Below, one piece after another: positions 16,735 through 25,680 of a DNA stretch of 51,881 bases. This DNA comes from JAENVT01 sp039931555 (GTDB taxonomy: Bacteria > Actinomycetota > Acidimicrobiia > Acidimicrobiales > Ilumatobacteraceae): NCBI GenBank assembly GCA_039931555.1, contig JBDTRP010000108.1:1-51881 (forward strand), in the 5' to 3' direction. Within the stretch, counting starts at the first letter, position 1; every line of letters begins with the position of its first letter. A model generated the notes under the pieces. It saw only the letters and a list, made by a program, of their open reading frames with translations. It did not search any database and was not told the origin of the DNA. Made by a program: the position numbers and the translations under genes.

Positions 16735-18181
16735 TCGGCGCGGGTCGGCGGCCGATTCCACCGTCCTGCAGCAACATCCCGGTCATGGTGCGATCGAGGT
16801 GGCGTGAGCGCCAACTCAACATTGCGGACGCCTCGGTCAGTACGACTGCCGGATCCGTGACTTCGGCCTGCCAAGTCGGGTCGGCGGCGAGGTCGAAACA
16901 TCGCCACGAGCCATCACCGAAGTGCACGTAGGCGCGGTCGCGACTGCGTCGCACGGCGAGGTTCTGACGCTCGAGGCGGCGATCCCATGGCCATTCATGA
17001 TCACCGTGAGGAATGAACACGTCTCGCCAATCCCACTCGTAGTACGCGGCGTCGCGCCACGATGCCGGCCGTTCACCATGCAGGAACGGCGTCAACGGGA
17101 ATCCGTCGCATTGTGCCGGCACCGGCGCACCCATCGCCTCGCAGAGCGTCGGCATGATGTCGACGTTCTCGGTGAACTCGTCGACGACGCCGACGTGATC
17201 GCACCGTGGATCGCGAATGATCCCGAGCACCGCGTAGCTCGACTCGTAGAACCCGGCCTTTTGGACCAGGCCCTGATCGCCGAGCTGCTCGCCGTGATCG
17301 GCCGTCACGACGATGACCGTGTTGTCCCACTCCTGACGCTGGGCGAGCGCGGCCCAGATGCGCGCCAGCTGCGCGTCGACTTCGCTGATCATCCCGAAGT
17401 ACTGGGCCTGCATGTGCGCGACCTCGGTCGGGTCGGTCGGTGCCGCGACGGGCGACTGCAGCAGCGCGTCGTGCAAGCGGTGCCGGTTGGTGGGGACCGG
17501 CAACGGCGCCGGACACGATGCGGGGTCGTACATCGCCGAGTACTCGCCTGCCGCGCTGTACGGCGGGTGCGGTCGTAGATACGACAAGTGAGCGAACCAC
17601 GGTTGGCGTTGGTCGCCGAGCCAGTCGAGGAAGCCGTTGGTCAGGAACGTCGATGTGGAGAGCTCTGCCGGCCGCTCGTTCTCTCGTTCCAACGCGGCGA
17701 TCGGGTCGGGAAAGTCATAGCCGTGCCCGTTCAACCATTCGAGCCAGGGCAGTTGCCAGCCGCTCATGTCGAGCACGGCATCGAAGCCGGGCAGCACGCC
17801 CTCGTAGGTCGACAACCGGGGATCCTGCGGGTCGTCGACCAGACGCGGGTCGACACCCTGGTCGGTGTAGCCGAACAGCGCCGGCGAATAGCCGGCGCGC
17901 CGCGCTGCGTGAGCGATGTTGTCGAAGCGGGCGTCCAGCGGCGTGCCGTTGGCAACGACGCGGTTGTTCATCTGGTAGGTCCCCGTGTACAACGCGGCCC
18001 GCCCCGGCGAGCACGGCGCCGCCTGTGAGTAGTGCTTGGTGAAGCGAACCCCCTGGCCGGCGAGGTCGTCGAGCGCCGGCGTGCGCACGACCGGGTGCCC
18101 GGCGCACGACAGTGAGTCGGCGCGGAACTGATCGAGCGTGATCAGCAAGATGTTCGGGAGCGCGGAGTTGTCGTGACCCAT
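16727..18181 (-). CDS. sulfatase (arylsulfatase / phosphonate monoester hydrolase type)
   Basis: 484 aa from ATG 18181, preceded by TATTCT and a 7-nt gap (leaderless). The formylglycine signature is present as 'C57-S-P-G-R61' in 'APCSPGRAALYTG'. Metal ligands appear in 'LLITLDQFRAD' (about 12-22) and 'VTADHGEQLGD'. The enzyme would hydrolyse sulfate esters or related phosphonates after Cys-to-formylglycine conversion. No anaerobic-type maturase or FGE gene is nearby. No signal peptide is visible, so a cytoplasmic location is likely. It is divergent from the peptidoglycan-binding protein gene, and their -10 elements overlap. Confidence 0.92.
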   Translation of the reverse strand: MGHDNSALPNILLITLDQFRADSLSCAGHPVVRTPALDDLAGQGVRFTKHYSQAAPCSPGRAALYTGTYQMNNRVVANGTPLDARFDNIAHAARRAGYSPALFGYTDQGVDPRLVDDPQDPRLSTYEGVLPGFDAVLDMSGWQLPWLEWLNGHGYDFPDPIAALERENERPAELSTSTFLTNGFLDWLGDQRQPWFAHLSYLRPHPPYSAAGEYSAMYDPASCPAPLPVPTNRHRLHDALLQSPVAAPTDPTEVAHMQAQYFGMISEVDAQLARIWAALAQRQEWDNTVIVVTADHGEQLGDQGLVQKAGFYESSYAVLGIIRDPRCDHVGVVDEFTENVDIMPTLCEAMGAPVPAQCDGFPLTPFLHGERPASWRDAAYYEWDWRDVFIPHGDHEWPWDRRLERQNLAVRRSRDRAYVHFGDGSWRCFDLAADPTWQAEVTDPAVVLTEASAMLSWRSRHLDRTMTGMLLQDGGIGRRPAPIS

Positions 18182-18187
18182 CTACGG

Positions 18188-18194
18188 CAGAATA
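18188..18194. promoter_or_regulatory. shared bidirectional -10 for sulfatase and PG-binding genes
   Basis: CAGAAT (18188-18193) lies 6 nt before GTG 18200 on the + strand. The complement of AGAATA (18189-18194) is TATTCT, 7 nt before ATG 18181 on the - strand. Both genes would be leaderless and would start from the same, nearly symmetric hexamer, so the two promoters must compete. Confidence 0.5.
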
Positions 18195-18199
18195 CGTGG

Positions 18200-19291
18200 G
18201 TGAAGTTGCGGCGACGGGCCTTGACGCTGATGACGGCGACGACGCTGCTGCTCAATGTGGCGACGGCAGCCGTGCCGGAGTCCGCTCCGGCGGTGGTGCA
18301 CGCCGACGTACCAGAGATCGAATGGTGCACCAGCGACGCCGGGATGGCCATCGGTTCCACGGGGTCCAGCGTCGCCTGCCTGCAGTTCACCCTGGCGGCT
18401 CTCGGCATCTACCACGCCACGTTGACCCAGAAGTACGACAAGCTGACAGCCGAGGCAATGGCCATCTTCCAGTCGAACAACCCACCGCTGCGCGTCGACG
18501 GCGTGGCCACCCCGCTCGTGCTGACCGAGATGGGGATCTACTCCGGTGTCGACGCCGAGCCTCCGCCGCTGTGCCTGGCCGACGCCCGTCTCGGCACCGG
18601 GTCGAGTGGCGCGTCGGTGAAGTGCCTGCAGGACAAGCTGAGCCAAGACGGGTACATGAGCGCCAAGTCGACCGGGGTGTTCGACAAGACCACGGCCGAC
18701 GCGGTGCGTGGATTCCAGTTCGCCACGCCACCACTTCCCACCGACGGTGTCGCCGGGCCGTCGACGCTGGCGGCCATGGGCATCTGGAGCGGCAAGACCA
18801 CCGTCCAAGGCGGCCCGGTCGTTGCCCACGCCCCTGGTGGCCCGTTCCCCGCCGCGCGCGAAGCCTTCCCGAACTGGAACCTGACCCGCGACGGCATCCC
18901 GTACTACGGCAACCACGTGGCATGCACGAAGGACAATGCCAACATCATCGCCAACGAGTTCGCCAAGGACGGCGGCGACGACGCCACTCAGCAGTGGGCC
19001 ACCTACATCGCATCGCGTGAGGGCGGTTGCAACGCGGCGACGGTCAACGTCAACCCGGCGACTCGCGACGACTCGCACTGCACGTTCCAGCTCAATGCCC
19101 TGGCGGGGATGTTCGAACCCCACGGCGAGCTGGGTCGCCGAGGCTGGACCGTGGTGAACGTGAAGGAATCGATGCAGAACTGCGCCGACGCCGCCAGCGA
19201 CCTGTGGGTCTACTGTGGTCGAGGACCGTGGACCCCGCCGTACGCCTGCGCCCCGCCGTGGGCCGGCGACCTCGGCTTCGGCGACGCTTGA
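18200..19291 (+). CDS. secreted protein with two peptidoglycan-binding domains and a lysozyme-like C-domain
   Basis: 363 aa from GTG 18200, which gives a normal signal peptide: basic KLRRR, then a hydrophobic core to about residue 30. An in-frame GTG at 18173 would overlap the sulfatase start. Two PG_binding_1 repeats follow: 'GSTGSSVACLQFTLAALG' with 'LRVDGVATPLVLTEMG', and 'GSSGASVKCLQDKLSQDG' with 'LPTDGVAGPSTLAAMG'. The C-terminal domain has 'YIASREGGCNAATVNVNPAT' and 'CTFQLNALAG', reminiscent of resuscitation or transglycosylase-like folds with a catalytic Glu. Several Cys pairs suggest disulfides. Likely acts in cell-wall remodelling. Confidence 0.85.
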   Translation: MKLRRRALTLMTATTLLLNVATAAVPESAPAVVHADVPEIEWCTSDAGMAIGSTGSSVACLQFTLAALGIYHATLTQKYDKLTAEAMAIFQSNNPPLRVDGVATPLVLTEMGIYSGVDAEPPPLCLADARLGTGSSGASVKCLQDKLSQDGYMSAKSTGVFDKTTADAVRGFQFATPPLPTDGVAGPSTLAAMGIWSGKTTVQGGPVVAHAPGGPFPAAREAFPNWNLTRDGIPYYGNHVACTKDNANIIANEFAKDGGDDATQQWATYIASREGGCNAATVNVNPATRDDSHCTFQLNALAGMFEPHGELGRRGWTVVNVKESMQNCADAASDLWVYCGRGPWTPPYACAPPWAGDLGFGDA

Positions 19292-19309
19292 GACAACGAG
19301 GAGACCGGC

Positions 19310-19479
19310 ATGTCACCCGCGCGCAGACCGACGCCCACACCACCGAGGACTTCTCCGAGTACGGCTTGTCAAAGGCCGACAAGGTGATCGCCCACACGAA
19401 CATGTACTGGAACCGGCAGGCGGGCCCGGGGCGCACGGCCAGCGTTGTCGGCACCGCCGATGTCGATTTCGGCAACTGA
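19310..19479 (+). pseudogene. small gene with an early frameshift, unknown family
   Basis: ATG 19310 follows the ribosome site GAGGAG at a good distance, but its own frame ends quickly in Arg/Pro-rich sequence. From about 19,320 the next frame encodes protein-like sequence ('TTEDFSEYGLSKADKVIAHT', 'NMYWNRQAGPGR') to TGA 19477-19479. The simplest reading is a roughly 57-residue protein with a small indel near its start. It sits 18 bp after the PG-binding gene. Confidence 0.4.
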
Positions 19480-19483
19480 TGAT

Positions 19484-21052
19484 CTATCGCCACTCCGCCG
19501 GGCGATCGAGATGATCGGTGACCGAGCAGTCGTCGTTGAACACCACGAATCGATCGAAGCCGCGTAGGAACCAGCGGTCGTGGGTGACCGCGATCACGGT
19601 GCCCTGGAACTCGGCGAGCCCGGCCTCGAGGGCCTCGGCGGAGACCAGATCGAGGTTGTCGGTGGGTTCGTCGAGCAGCAACAACGTGGCACCGCTGAGC
19701 TCGAGCAGCAGGATCTGGAAGCGCGCCTGCTGCCCTCCACTCAGCGTCTCGAAGAGCTGGTCGGCGCATCCCTGCATCTCGTAACGACGCAGCATGCCCA
19801 TCGCCGGACCACGCACGACGTCGTTGTCATGGAGGATCTGCAGGAGCGTGCGCCCCGCCCAGCCCGGGTGCTCGTGCGTCTGGTTGAACAAGCCCGGAAC
19901 GACGCCGGCGCCAAGCCGCACTTCGCCGTTGTGTTTGACGGAGTTGTCGCCGCCGAGTATCCGAAGGAAGTGGCTCTTGCCGGCGCCGTTGCCTCCCAGC
20001 ACCGCGACTCGCTCGCCGTACCACAGCTCCAGTCCGAACGGATCGGTCAATCCGTGCAGCTCCAGTTGGCGCACGGCCAACGCCCGCTTGCCGGTACGAG
20101 CGCCACCGAGGCGCATGTCGATGCGCTGTTCACGAACCAGTTCGGGTGCCTCGCTCTTCTCGAGGAATTGGCGCAATCGGCTCTCTGCAGCCTTCAGCCG
20201 TGGCGCGAAGGTCTCGCTGAAACTGGCCCGCCGGCGCATCTCGATGACGAGGTCCTCCAGCTTCTTGCGCTGCTCCTCGTAGAGCGCCAACTGATGTTCA
20301 CGGTTCTGCAGACGAGCCTGTCGGGCCTCGTGATACCCGGCGAACCCGCTGCCGTGCGTCCACGCGCCACTGGCCTCGACGGTCACGATCTTTGTCGCCG
20401 TCGCGGCCAACAGTTCGCGGTCGTGACTGACGTACAACATCGTCTTGCGGCTGGCACACAGCTCGGCTTCGAGCCACCGCTTCCCCGGCACGTCGAGGAA
20501 GTTGTCGGGCTCGTCGAGCAGCAACACGTCGTAGTCGCTGCGCAGCAATGCCTCGAGCGCCAGCCGCTTCTGCTCGCCACCGCTGAACGTGCGCAGCGGG
20601 CGGCGTTCCAACGCGGTAAACGGTTCGCCGACCGCCTTGGTGCAGCACGCATCCCAGAAGACCTCTGCCTCGTAGCCGTGGGCATCACCCCACTCCGCCA
20701 GCGCGGTCGCATACCGCATCGGCTCGTCGGCCGCGGTCTGCTCGGCGAGGGCCAGCCGAGCTGCGGCATCCTGCAACCGTTGTGGTGCCAGCGAGACCAT
20801 CAGTTCGCGCACGGTCTGGTCGCTTTCGGCCACCAGCTGGCGCATGACACCCAGCCGGCCGTCGATCGAGATCGTGCCGCTGGTCGCCGTGGTCTCACCG
20901 GCGATCAACCGCAGCAGCGTGCTCTTGCCGACGCCGTTCGCACCGACCAGTGCCACCCGGTCGCCACTCCCGACGGCGAAGTTGACGTCTCGCAGCAGCT
21001 CGGCGCCACCCGGGCGCCGCCAACCGACGTGGCTGACCTGGATCGATCCCAT
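19484..21052 (-). CDS. ABC-F family ATPase (ribosome-associated type)
   Basis: 522 aa from ATG 21052. There are two ABC domains in one chain and no membrane segments. NBD1 has Walker A 'GANGVGKST', signature 'FSGGEQKR' and Walker B 'VLLLDEPDNFLD'. NBD2 has 'GGNGAGKSH', 'LSGGQQARF' and 'LLLLDEPTDNLD'. A charged helical linker of about 90 residues lies between them ('LYEEQRKKLEDLVIEM...'). ABC-F proteins act on the ribosome to relieve stalling or protect from antibiotics. Which subfamily this belongs to cannot be told without alignment. TAGCGT lies 9 nt before the start. Confidence 0.9.
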   Translation of the reverse strand: MGSIQVSHVGWRRPGGAELLRDVNFAVGSGDRVALVGANGVGKSTLLRLIAGETTATSGTISIDGRLGVMRQLVAESDQTVRELMVSLAPQRLQDAAARLALAEQTAADEPMRYATALAEWGDAHGYEAEVFWDACCTKAVGEPFTALERRPLRTFSGGEQKRLALEALLRSDYDVLLLDEPDNFLDVPGKRWLEAELCASRKTMLYVSHDRELLAATATKIVTVEASGAWTHGSGFAGYHEARQARLQNREHQLALYEEQRKKLEDLVIEMRRRASFSETFAPRLKAAESRLRQFLEKSEAPELVREQRIDMRLGGARTGKRALAVRQLELHGLTDPFGLELWYGERVAVLGGNGAGKSHFLRILGGDNSVKHNGEVRLGAGVVPGLFNQTHEHPGWAGRTLLQILHDNDVVRGPAMGMLRRYEMQGCADQLFETLSGGQQARFQILLLELSGATLLLLDEPTDNLDLVSAEALEAGLAEFQGTVIAVTHDRWFLRGFDRFVVFNDDCSVTDHLDRPAEWR

Positions 21053-21097
21053 AGTGTCGCCACGCTATGCCACAGTCAGCGCGGATTGACGAGCAGT

Positions 21098-21103
21098 TAG
21101 ACT
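21098..21103 (+). promoter_or_regulatory. -10 element TAGACT, leaderless start of map
   Basis: TAGACT ends 8 nt before ATG 21112, and no ribosome-binding site is present. This supports 21112 rather than the upstream ATG 21067 as the real start. Confidence 0.5.
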
Positions 21104-21111
21104 GGTGTGCG

Positions 21112-22095
21112 ATGTTGCAGAAAGCTCAACCGCCGACCACGTTGCCGCAGGCCAACGATCCGTGCTGGTGTGGAAGCGGTCGCAAGTACAAGCGCTGTCA
21201 CAAGCCCTTCGAAGGGCGAGTGCTGCAGGGCACGGTCAGCGCCCGTCGCTCGGTTCCCGATCACATCGTTCGACCGCCGTATGCCGAGACCGGCGTGCCG
21301 GTCCGCTGGATCGAACCGCGCGTGAAGTCGCCCGACATCATCGAGCGCATGCGGCATGCCGGCATCGTGGCCGCCGAGGTGCTGCGCCTGGCCGGCGAGA
21401 AGGTTGCCGTGGGCGTCACCACCGACGAGATCGACGTGTACGTGCACGACCTCTGCATCGAACGCCTCTCGTACCCGAGCCCGCTCAACTACAACCACTT
21501 CCCGAAGAGCGTCTGCACCAGCGTCAACGAAGTGATCTGCCACGGCATCCCCGACTCCAGGGCGTTGCAGGACGGCGACATCGTCAACATCGATGTCACC
21601 ACCTACATCGGTGGCGTGCACGGCGACACCAATGCCACGTTCTTCGTCGGCAACGTCGACCCGGCCAGCCAACAGCTGGTGCACGTGACCGAGGAATGCA
21701 TGTGGCACGGAATCGAGGCGGTGCGATCGGGCCGACCGATCAGCGACATCGGCAGGGCCATCGAGTCACACGCCAAGAAGTACCGCTACGGCGTGGTCAA
21801 GGCGTTCATCGGCCACGGCATCGGCGAGCAGTTCCACACCGATATCCAGGTGCTGCACTACTACGACGAGCGGGCCAACACGATCATGCGGCCGGGCATG
21901 ACGTTCACCATCGAGCCGATGATCACGATGGGATCGTGGCAGCACAAGATGGTCTTCGACGACAGCTGGACTGCGATCACCGCCGATGGCAGGCGTACCG
22001 CGCAGTACGAGCACACCATCCTCGTCACCGACGACGGCTTCGACGTGCTGACCGCTCCGGGCGCGGTGTCGCCGTCGGCACCGTGGAATCGCTGA
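21112..22095 (+). CDS. map: methionine aminopeptidase type I with N-terminal SEC-C zinc motif
   Basis: 327 aa from ATG 21112. The first 40 residues hold a SEC-C motif 'NDPCWCGSGRKYKRCH', which in other Map proteins helps ribosome binding. The peptidase domain has all five metal ligands: Asp in 'VNIDVT', Asp in 'HGDTNATF', His in 'GHGIG', Glu in 'TIEPM' and Glu in 'QYEHT'. It removes the initiator Met from nascent chains. The stop overlaps the MATE gene start by 13 bp, so the two are probably translated together. Confidence 0.95.
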   Translation: MLQKAQPPTTLPQANDPCWCGSGRKYKRCHKPFEGRVLQGTVSARRSVPDHIVRPPYAETGVPVRWIEPRVKSPDIIERMRHAGIVAAEVLRLAGEKVAVGVTTDEIDVYVHDLCIERLSYPSPLNYNHFPKSVCTSVNEVICHGIPDSRALQDGDIVNIDVTTYIGGVHGDTNATFFVGNVDPASQQLVHVTEECMWHGIEAVRSGRPISDIGRAIESHAKKYRYGVVKAFIGHGIGEQFHTDIQVLHYYDERANTIMRPGMTFTIEPMITMGSWQHKMVFDDSWTAITADGRRTAQYEHTILVTDDGFDVLTAPGAVSPSAPWNR

Positions 22096-23420
22096 CGCCG
22101 CTCACCACGCGTCGCCAACTGGACCGGCGCATCATCGCGCTGGCGATTCCGGCACTCGGAACATTGGCGATCGAGCCCTTGTACGTGCTGGTCGACACGG
22201 CGATCGTCGGTCGCCTGGGCACGCCGCAGCTCGGCGGACTGGCCATCGCCACCACGATCTTGTTGACCGTGATCTCGATGACGGCGTCGCTCGAATACGG
22301 CGTCACACCCGATGTGGCGTTCGCTCACGGCGCCGGGCGGTCGGCCGAGGCGCGCGACGTGGCGACCGCCGCACTGCGCCTCGCCGTGATGATCGGTGTG
22401 CCGATGGGCGCGGTGGTCGCCGCGGCCGCGCATCCGCTCGTCTGGGCGCTCGGTGGTCGGGGCGACGTGTTGGGATATGCCGTCCTGTACCTGCGGATCA
22501 GTTGCGTCGGCTTGCCGTTCGTGCTGGTCACCTACGTCGGGCACGGCGTGATGCGCGGGGTCAACGATCTGCGCAAACCGTTGCGGATCGTGCTGATCGC
22601 CAACGTTGTCAACCTCGTGTTGGAGATCGTTGCCGTCTATTGGCTCGACCTCGGCGTGGCTGGTTCGGCCTGGAGCACCGTGATCGTGCAGATGGGCGCA
22701 GCATTGATGTTCCTGCGCGTGCTGCGTCCGCATCGTGGCGGGTCCCGACCGACGCCGGAGCGCATGAAGCATTTGTTGCGCAGTGGCCTGCACTTCGCAG
22801 TGCGTTCGATCGCGATGTTCGCAGTGTGGAACACGGCGACCGCTGTCGCCGCGCACGTCGACACTCCGACGCTTGCTGCACACCAGGTGCTGACCCAACT
22901 GTTCATGTTCCTCGCGTTGATGCTCGACGCGCTGGCCATACCCGCCCAGTCGTTGGTGGCCGGTGCACTCGGCGCCGATGACACCAATCAGGCGCTGCTC
23001 GTCGGGCGCACCAGCAACCGCCTCTCGCTGTGGTGCGCGGTGCTGCTCGCAGCGGTCCTCGCCGGGCTGAGTCCTCTACTGCCACACGTGTTCAGCGCCG
23101 ATCCCGCGGTGCACTCCCGGCTGACCGCGGGGCTGTTGATCCTGGCCGTCATGCAGTTCCCCGGGGCGATCGCGTTTGCCTTCGATGGGGCGTTGATCGG
23201 CGCACACGACGAACGCTGGCTGGCCCGCCAAGCAGTGATCAACCTCGTCGGCTTCGCACCGCTGGCGATTGCCACGTTGCTCGCCCCGCGGCTCGGGCTG
23301 GCTGGGCTGTGGGGTGCCCAACTCTCGTGGATGACGCTGCGCGCCATTGTCAACTGGCGGCGGTGGGAGTCTCGACCATGGCTGCGGGCAACGGGATCGA
23401 GGCCAGCAATCGTGCGGTGA
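22083..23420 (+). CDS. MATE family efflux transporter (DinF-like)
   Basis: 445 aa from GTG 22083, inside the end of map. Twelve hydrophobic segments in two similar halves are visible, with the first helix motif 'LAIPALGTLAIEPLYVLVDT', the usual MATE/DinF start. These transporters export cationic drugs or oxidised lipids in exchange for H+ or Na+. The basic C-terminus ends in a 71-bp tail-to-tail overlap with the methyltransferase gene on the other strand. No regulator is adjacent, and expression probably depends on the map transcript. Confidence 0.9.
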   Translation: MESLTPLTTRRQLDRRIIALAIPALGTLAIEPLYVLVDTAIVGRLGTPQLGGLAIATTILLTVISMTASLEYGVTPDVAFAHGAGRSAEARDVATAALRLAVMIGVPMGAVVAAAAHPLVWALGGRGDVLGYAVLYLRISCVGLPFVLVTYVGHGVMRGVNDLRKPLRIVLIANVVNLVLEIVAVYWLDLGVAGSAWSTVIVQMGAALMFLRVLRPHRGGSRPTPERMKHLLRSGLHFAVRSIAMFAVWNTATAVAAHVDTPTLAAHQVLTQLFMFLALMLDALAIPAQSLVAGALGADDTNQALLVGRTSNRLSLWCAVLLAAVLAGLSPLLPHVFSADPAVHSRLTAGLLILAVMQFPGAIAFAFDGALIGAHDERWLARQAVINLVGFAPLAIATLLAPRLGLAGLWGAQLSWMTLRAIVNWRRWESRPWLRATGSRPAIVR

Positions 23421-24543
23421 GCCGAACGGCCGTCGCACTGAGCCCGCTGCCGGCCGCGTGGTACCGCACGTAGTTGGTCGCCGCGTCGGAGTGCAGGTAG
23501 TCGACGACGTCGTCGAGCCGATCGGTCGTGCAGGTGATCACGGGCACGCTGGGCAGCCATTCGCCGCTGCGGTCGACGACGGCCTCGATGCGGCGGGTCT
23601 GGTTGGCGATCAGGATCTTGGGGACCAACCGCTGCGCAGCCCAGCGCTGCAGAGCGGGCGAGAGCGCCGACACGTCGACGCGTGGAGCCGCGTACCGCTG
23701 CTTGGCGAAGCGCACGGATCGCCGGCCCCACCAGCACTCGTTCGGCTCGATCAACCCGCTGGTGATCAGCGGTGGCCCGTCGGCCGAATCACTGACCGCG
23801 CCGACCAGGCCGTAGTACTGATCACGAAAGTCGGCGGTGAAGTTGGCGATGTCGCCGAGCACTGGTCCGTCGCGATCCGGTGTCCCCGCATCGGTGTCGG
23901 CGATCAATCCGGCCCACTGTGTCGGCATGGCGACTGCAGGGCGGGCCTCGAATTGCGGGCCGTACGAGCGCTGCACCTCACCTTGGTCGCCACCGACCTC
24001 CCAGACCCCGGCCCACACGCGCACATTGGCATCGAACATCTGCGTCGTCGACCACCACATCCACCGCAGCGCGGCCCGCTGCGACACGTCGTCTCGGATC
24101 GCGGCCACATCGCGCGTCGACAACATCGACAGCGGCAACACCAGCCCCACCCGACCGCCTGGCCGGGTGAGGCGGATCGCCAGGGCCAGGAACTCGGCCG
24201 CGCTGTCGGCGTACGGACCGCCCCCGAACTTCGAGCGTCCACCCCGAGACGTCGACGCAGCCAGTTGGTTCAGGAACGGCGGGTTTCCGACGACCGCGTC
24301 GAACTGCAGATCCGCCCAGTCGATCGCCAAAGCGTCACCGCAGGTCCACGAGGTCGAGGGATCGATGTCGATGCCGGTCACGGCTGCGGTCTCGGCGAAC
24401 GGCGCCAGGAATCGGCCATCCCCACAAGCTGGGTCGAGGACGGTCCGCGGGTTGAATCCCCGCCGTACCTCGGCAACGACCGCGTCGACCAGCGCCGGGG
24501 GTGTGTACCAGGCGCCCAGCAGCTTTCGTTGTGACACCGGCAT
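23350..24543 (-). CDS. orphan N6-adenine DNA methyltransferase (Eco57I/TaqI-like)
   Basis: 397 aa from ATG 24543, preceded by TACGCT and 6 nt (leaderless). It has the SAM motif 'VLDPACGDGRFL' (35-46), 'GIDIDP' (57-62) and the catalytic NPPF in 'FDAVVGNPPFLNQ' (81-93), which is diagnostic of gamma-type N6-adenine enzymes. The C-terminal half resembles a target-recognition region. No restriction endonuclease gene is adjacent, so a regulatory or housekeeping role, or a relic of a restriction system, is possible. The start 'RKLLGAWYTPP' is typical of Eco57I-type methylases. Its end overlaps the MATE gene. Confidence 0.88.
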   Translation of the reverse strand: MPVSQRKLLGAWYTPPALVDAVVAEVRRGFNPRTVLDPACGDGRFLAPFAETAAVTGIDIDPSTSWTCGDALAIDWADLQFDAVVGNPPFLNQLAASTSRGGRSKFGGGPYADSAAEFLALAIRLTRPGGRVGLVLPLSMLSTRDVAAIRDDVSQRAALRWMWWSTTQMFDANVRVWAGVWEVGGDQGEVQRSYGPQFEARPAVAMPTQWAGLIADTDAGTPDRDGPVLGDIANFTADFRDQYYGLVGAVSDSADGPPLITSGLIEPNECWWGRRSVRFAKQRYAAPRVDVSALSPALQRWAAQRLVPKILIANQTRRIEAVVDRSGEWLPSVPVITCTTDRLDDVVDYLHSDAATNYVRYHAAGSGLSATAVRLTARLLASIPLPAAMVETPTAAS

Positions 24544-24549
24544 CGCCCG

Positions 24550-24559
24550 AGCGTAGGGT
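24550..24559. promoter_or_regulatory. overlapping divergent -10 elements (methyltransferase / coaA)
   Basis: TAGGGT (24554-24559) precedes GTG 24568 by 8 nt on the + strand. The complement of AGCGTA (24550-24555) is TACGCT, 6 nt before ATG 24543 on the - strand. The two hexamers share two base pairs in a 24-bp intergenic gap. Confidence 0.5.
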
Positions 24560-24567
24560 CCCACCCC

Positions 24568-25503
24568 GTGACCGACGCGGCAGGCCGCTATCTCACCTTC
24601 GGGCGCGACGAGTGGGCGGATCTGCGCGCCGCGACCCCGTTGACGTTGAACGCCGACGACCTCGACTCGTTGCGCGGCATCAACGAGAGCATCGAGCTCG
24701 ACGAGGTGGCTGCCATCTACCTGCCCCTGACACGGTTGTTGAACCTGTACGTGTCGGCAACGCAGAAGCTGCACAAGGTGTCAGGCGACTTCCTGGGCAC
24801 CTCGTCACCGAAGGTGCCCTACATCATCGGTGTGGCGGGCAGCGTGGCAGTGGGCAAGAGCACGTTCGCCCGCATCCTGCAAGCCCTGCTCGCTCGCTGG
24901 CCGGATCACCCCAAGGTCGATCTGGTGACCACCGACGGCTTCCTGTACCCCAACAAGATCCTCGACGAGCGCGGCATCATGAACCGCAAAGGCTTCCCCG
25001 AGAGCTACGACACTCGGCGCCTGCTGCAGTTCCTCCGGGAGCTGAAGAGCGGTGAGGCCACGGCCCACGCCCCGGTGTACAGCCACGTGGTGTACGACAT
25101 CGTGGAAGGTGAGACGGTCGATGTCAGCCAGCCCGACATCGCCATCATCGAGGGCCTCAACGTGTTGCAGGTCGGCGGATCGAGCGATGCGGCGACGGAG
25201 TTCGTCAGCGACTACTTCGACTTCAGCATCTACATCGACGCCGCCGAGGCGCACATCGAGGAGTGGTACGTGCAGCGGTTCATGAAGCTCCGCGACACGG
25301 TGTTCCAGGACCCGAACAGCTTCTTCCGGCACTACGCCGATCTGACCCACGACGAGGCCGTCGACACCGCCCGGTTCATCTGGCACGAGATCAACGGCAA
25401 GAACCTGCGCGAGAACATCGCCCCCACCAAGTCGCGCGCCGCCCTCCTCTTGCGGAAAGGCCCCGATCACCGCGTCACGGAGGTCTCCCTCCGCCGGCTC
25501 TAG
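24568..25503 (+). CDS. coaA: type I pantothenate kinase
   Basis: 311 aa from GTG 24568, close to the usual length. The P-loop is 'GVAGSVAVGKST' (about 89-100); further CoaA marks are 'LVTTDGFLYPN', 'RKGFPESYD', 'YSHVVYDIV' and 'IIEGLNVLQ'. It phosphorylates pantothenate, the first and regulated step of coenzyme A synthesis, and is normally feedback-inhibited by CoA. No other CoA genes are adjacent. The REP-like palindrome copy 2 follows its stop. Confidence 0.97.
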   Translation: MTDAAGRYLTFGRDEWADLRAATPLTLNADDLDSLRGINESIELDEVAAIYLPLTRLLNLYVSATQKLHKVSGDFLGTSSPKVPYIIGVAGSVAVGKSTFARILQALLARWPDHPKVDLVTTDGFLYPNKILDERGIMNRKGFPESYDTRRLLQFLRELKSGEATAHAPVYSHVVYDIVEGETVDVSQPDIAIIEGLNVLQVGGSSDAATEFVSDYFDFSIYIDAAEAHIEEWYVQRFMKLRDTVFQDPNSFFRHYADLTHDEAVDTARFIWHEINGKNLRENIAPTKSRAALLLRKGPDHRVTEVSLRRL

Positions 25504-25524
25504 CTGTCGAGGGCGTCGTCTTCG

Positions 25525-25578
25525 CCGGAACTTTGTCGCTGGGAGGTCGCTGAGCGACCTGGGAGCGACAAAGTTCGG
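25525..25578. repeat. REP-like palindrome, family A copy 2
   Basis: Same design as copy 1: outer GAACTTTGTCGCT arm, inner AGGTCGCTGAGCGACCT, and closing AGCGACAAAGTTC. It lies between the convergent coaA and HAD genes. The 20 bp that follow (GAGCCGC..CGGAATGCCTG) are also shared with copy 3. Confidence 0.85.
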
Positions 25579-25680
25579 ACCGAGCCGCACGGAATGCCTG
25601 TTCTGGCGCGGCGACGCAACTGGCGACACCTGTGCAACATGGCGCCGCGGCGCGTGCCCCAAATCTCCTCGTGCTGCCGT

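Noticed and set aside
19984..20011. Altered Walker A (GKSH) in the second ABC-F domain as a defect
   Set aside because: The essential G-K-S is intact; the residue after it is variable enough not to indicate inactivity.
19580..21100. 506-aa plus-strand frame opposite the ABC-F gene
   Set aside because: Shadow of the ABC-F gene; no start signal or recognisable motif.
21105..23420. 771-aa fused protein of unknown N-domain plus MATE
   Set aside because: The first 325 residues are the map gene in a wrong frame; the transporter starts at GTG 22083.
23350..24543. Complete restriction-modification system
   Set aside because: Only the methyltransferase is present; neighbours are a MATE exporter and coaA, with no nuclease gene.
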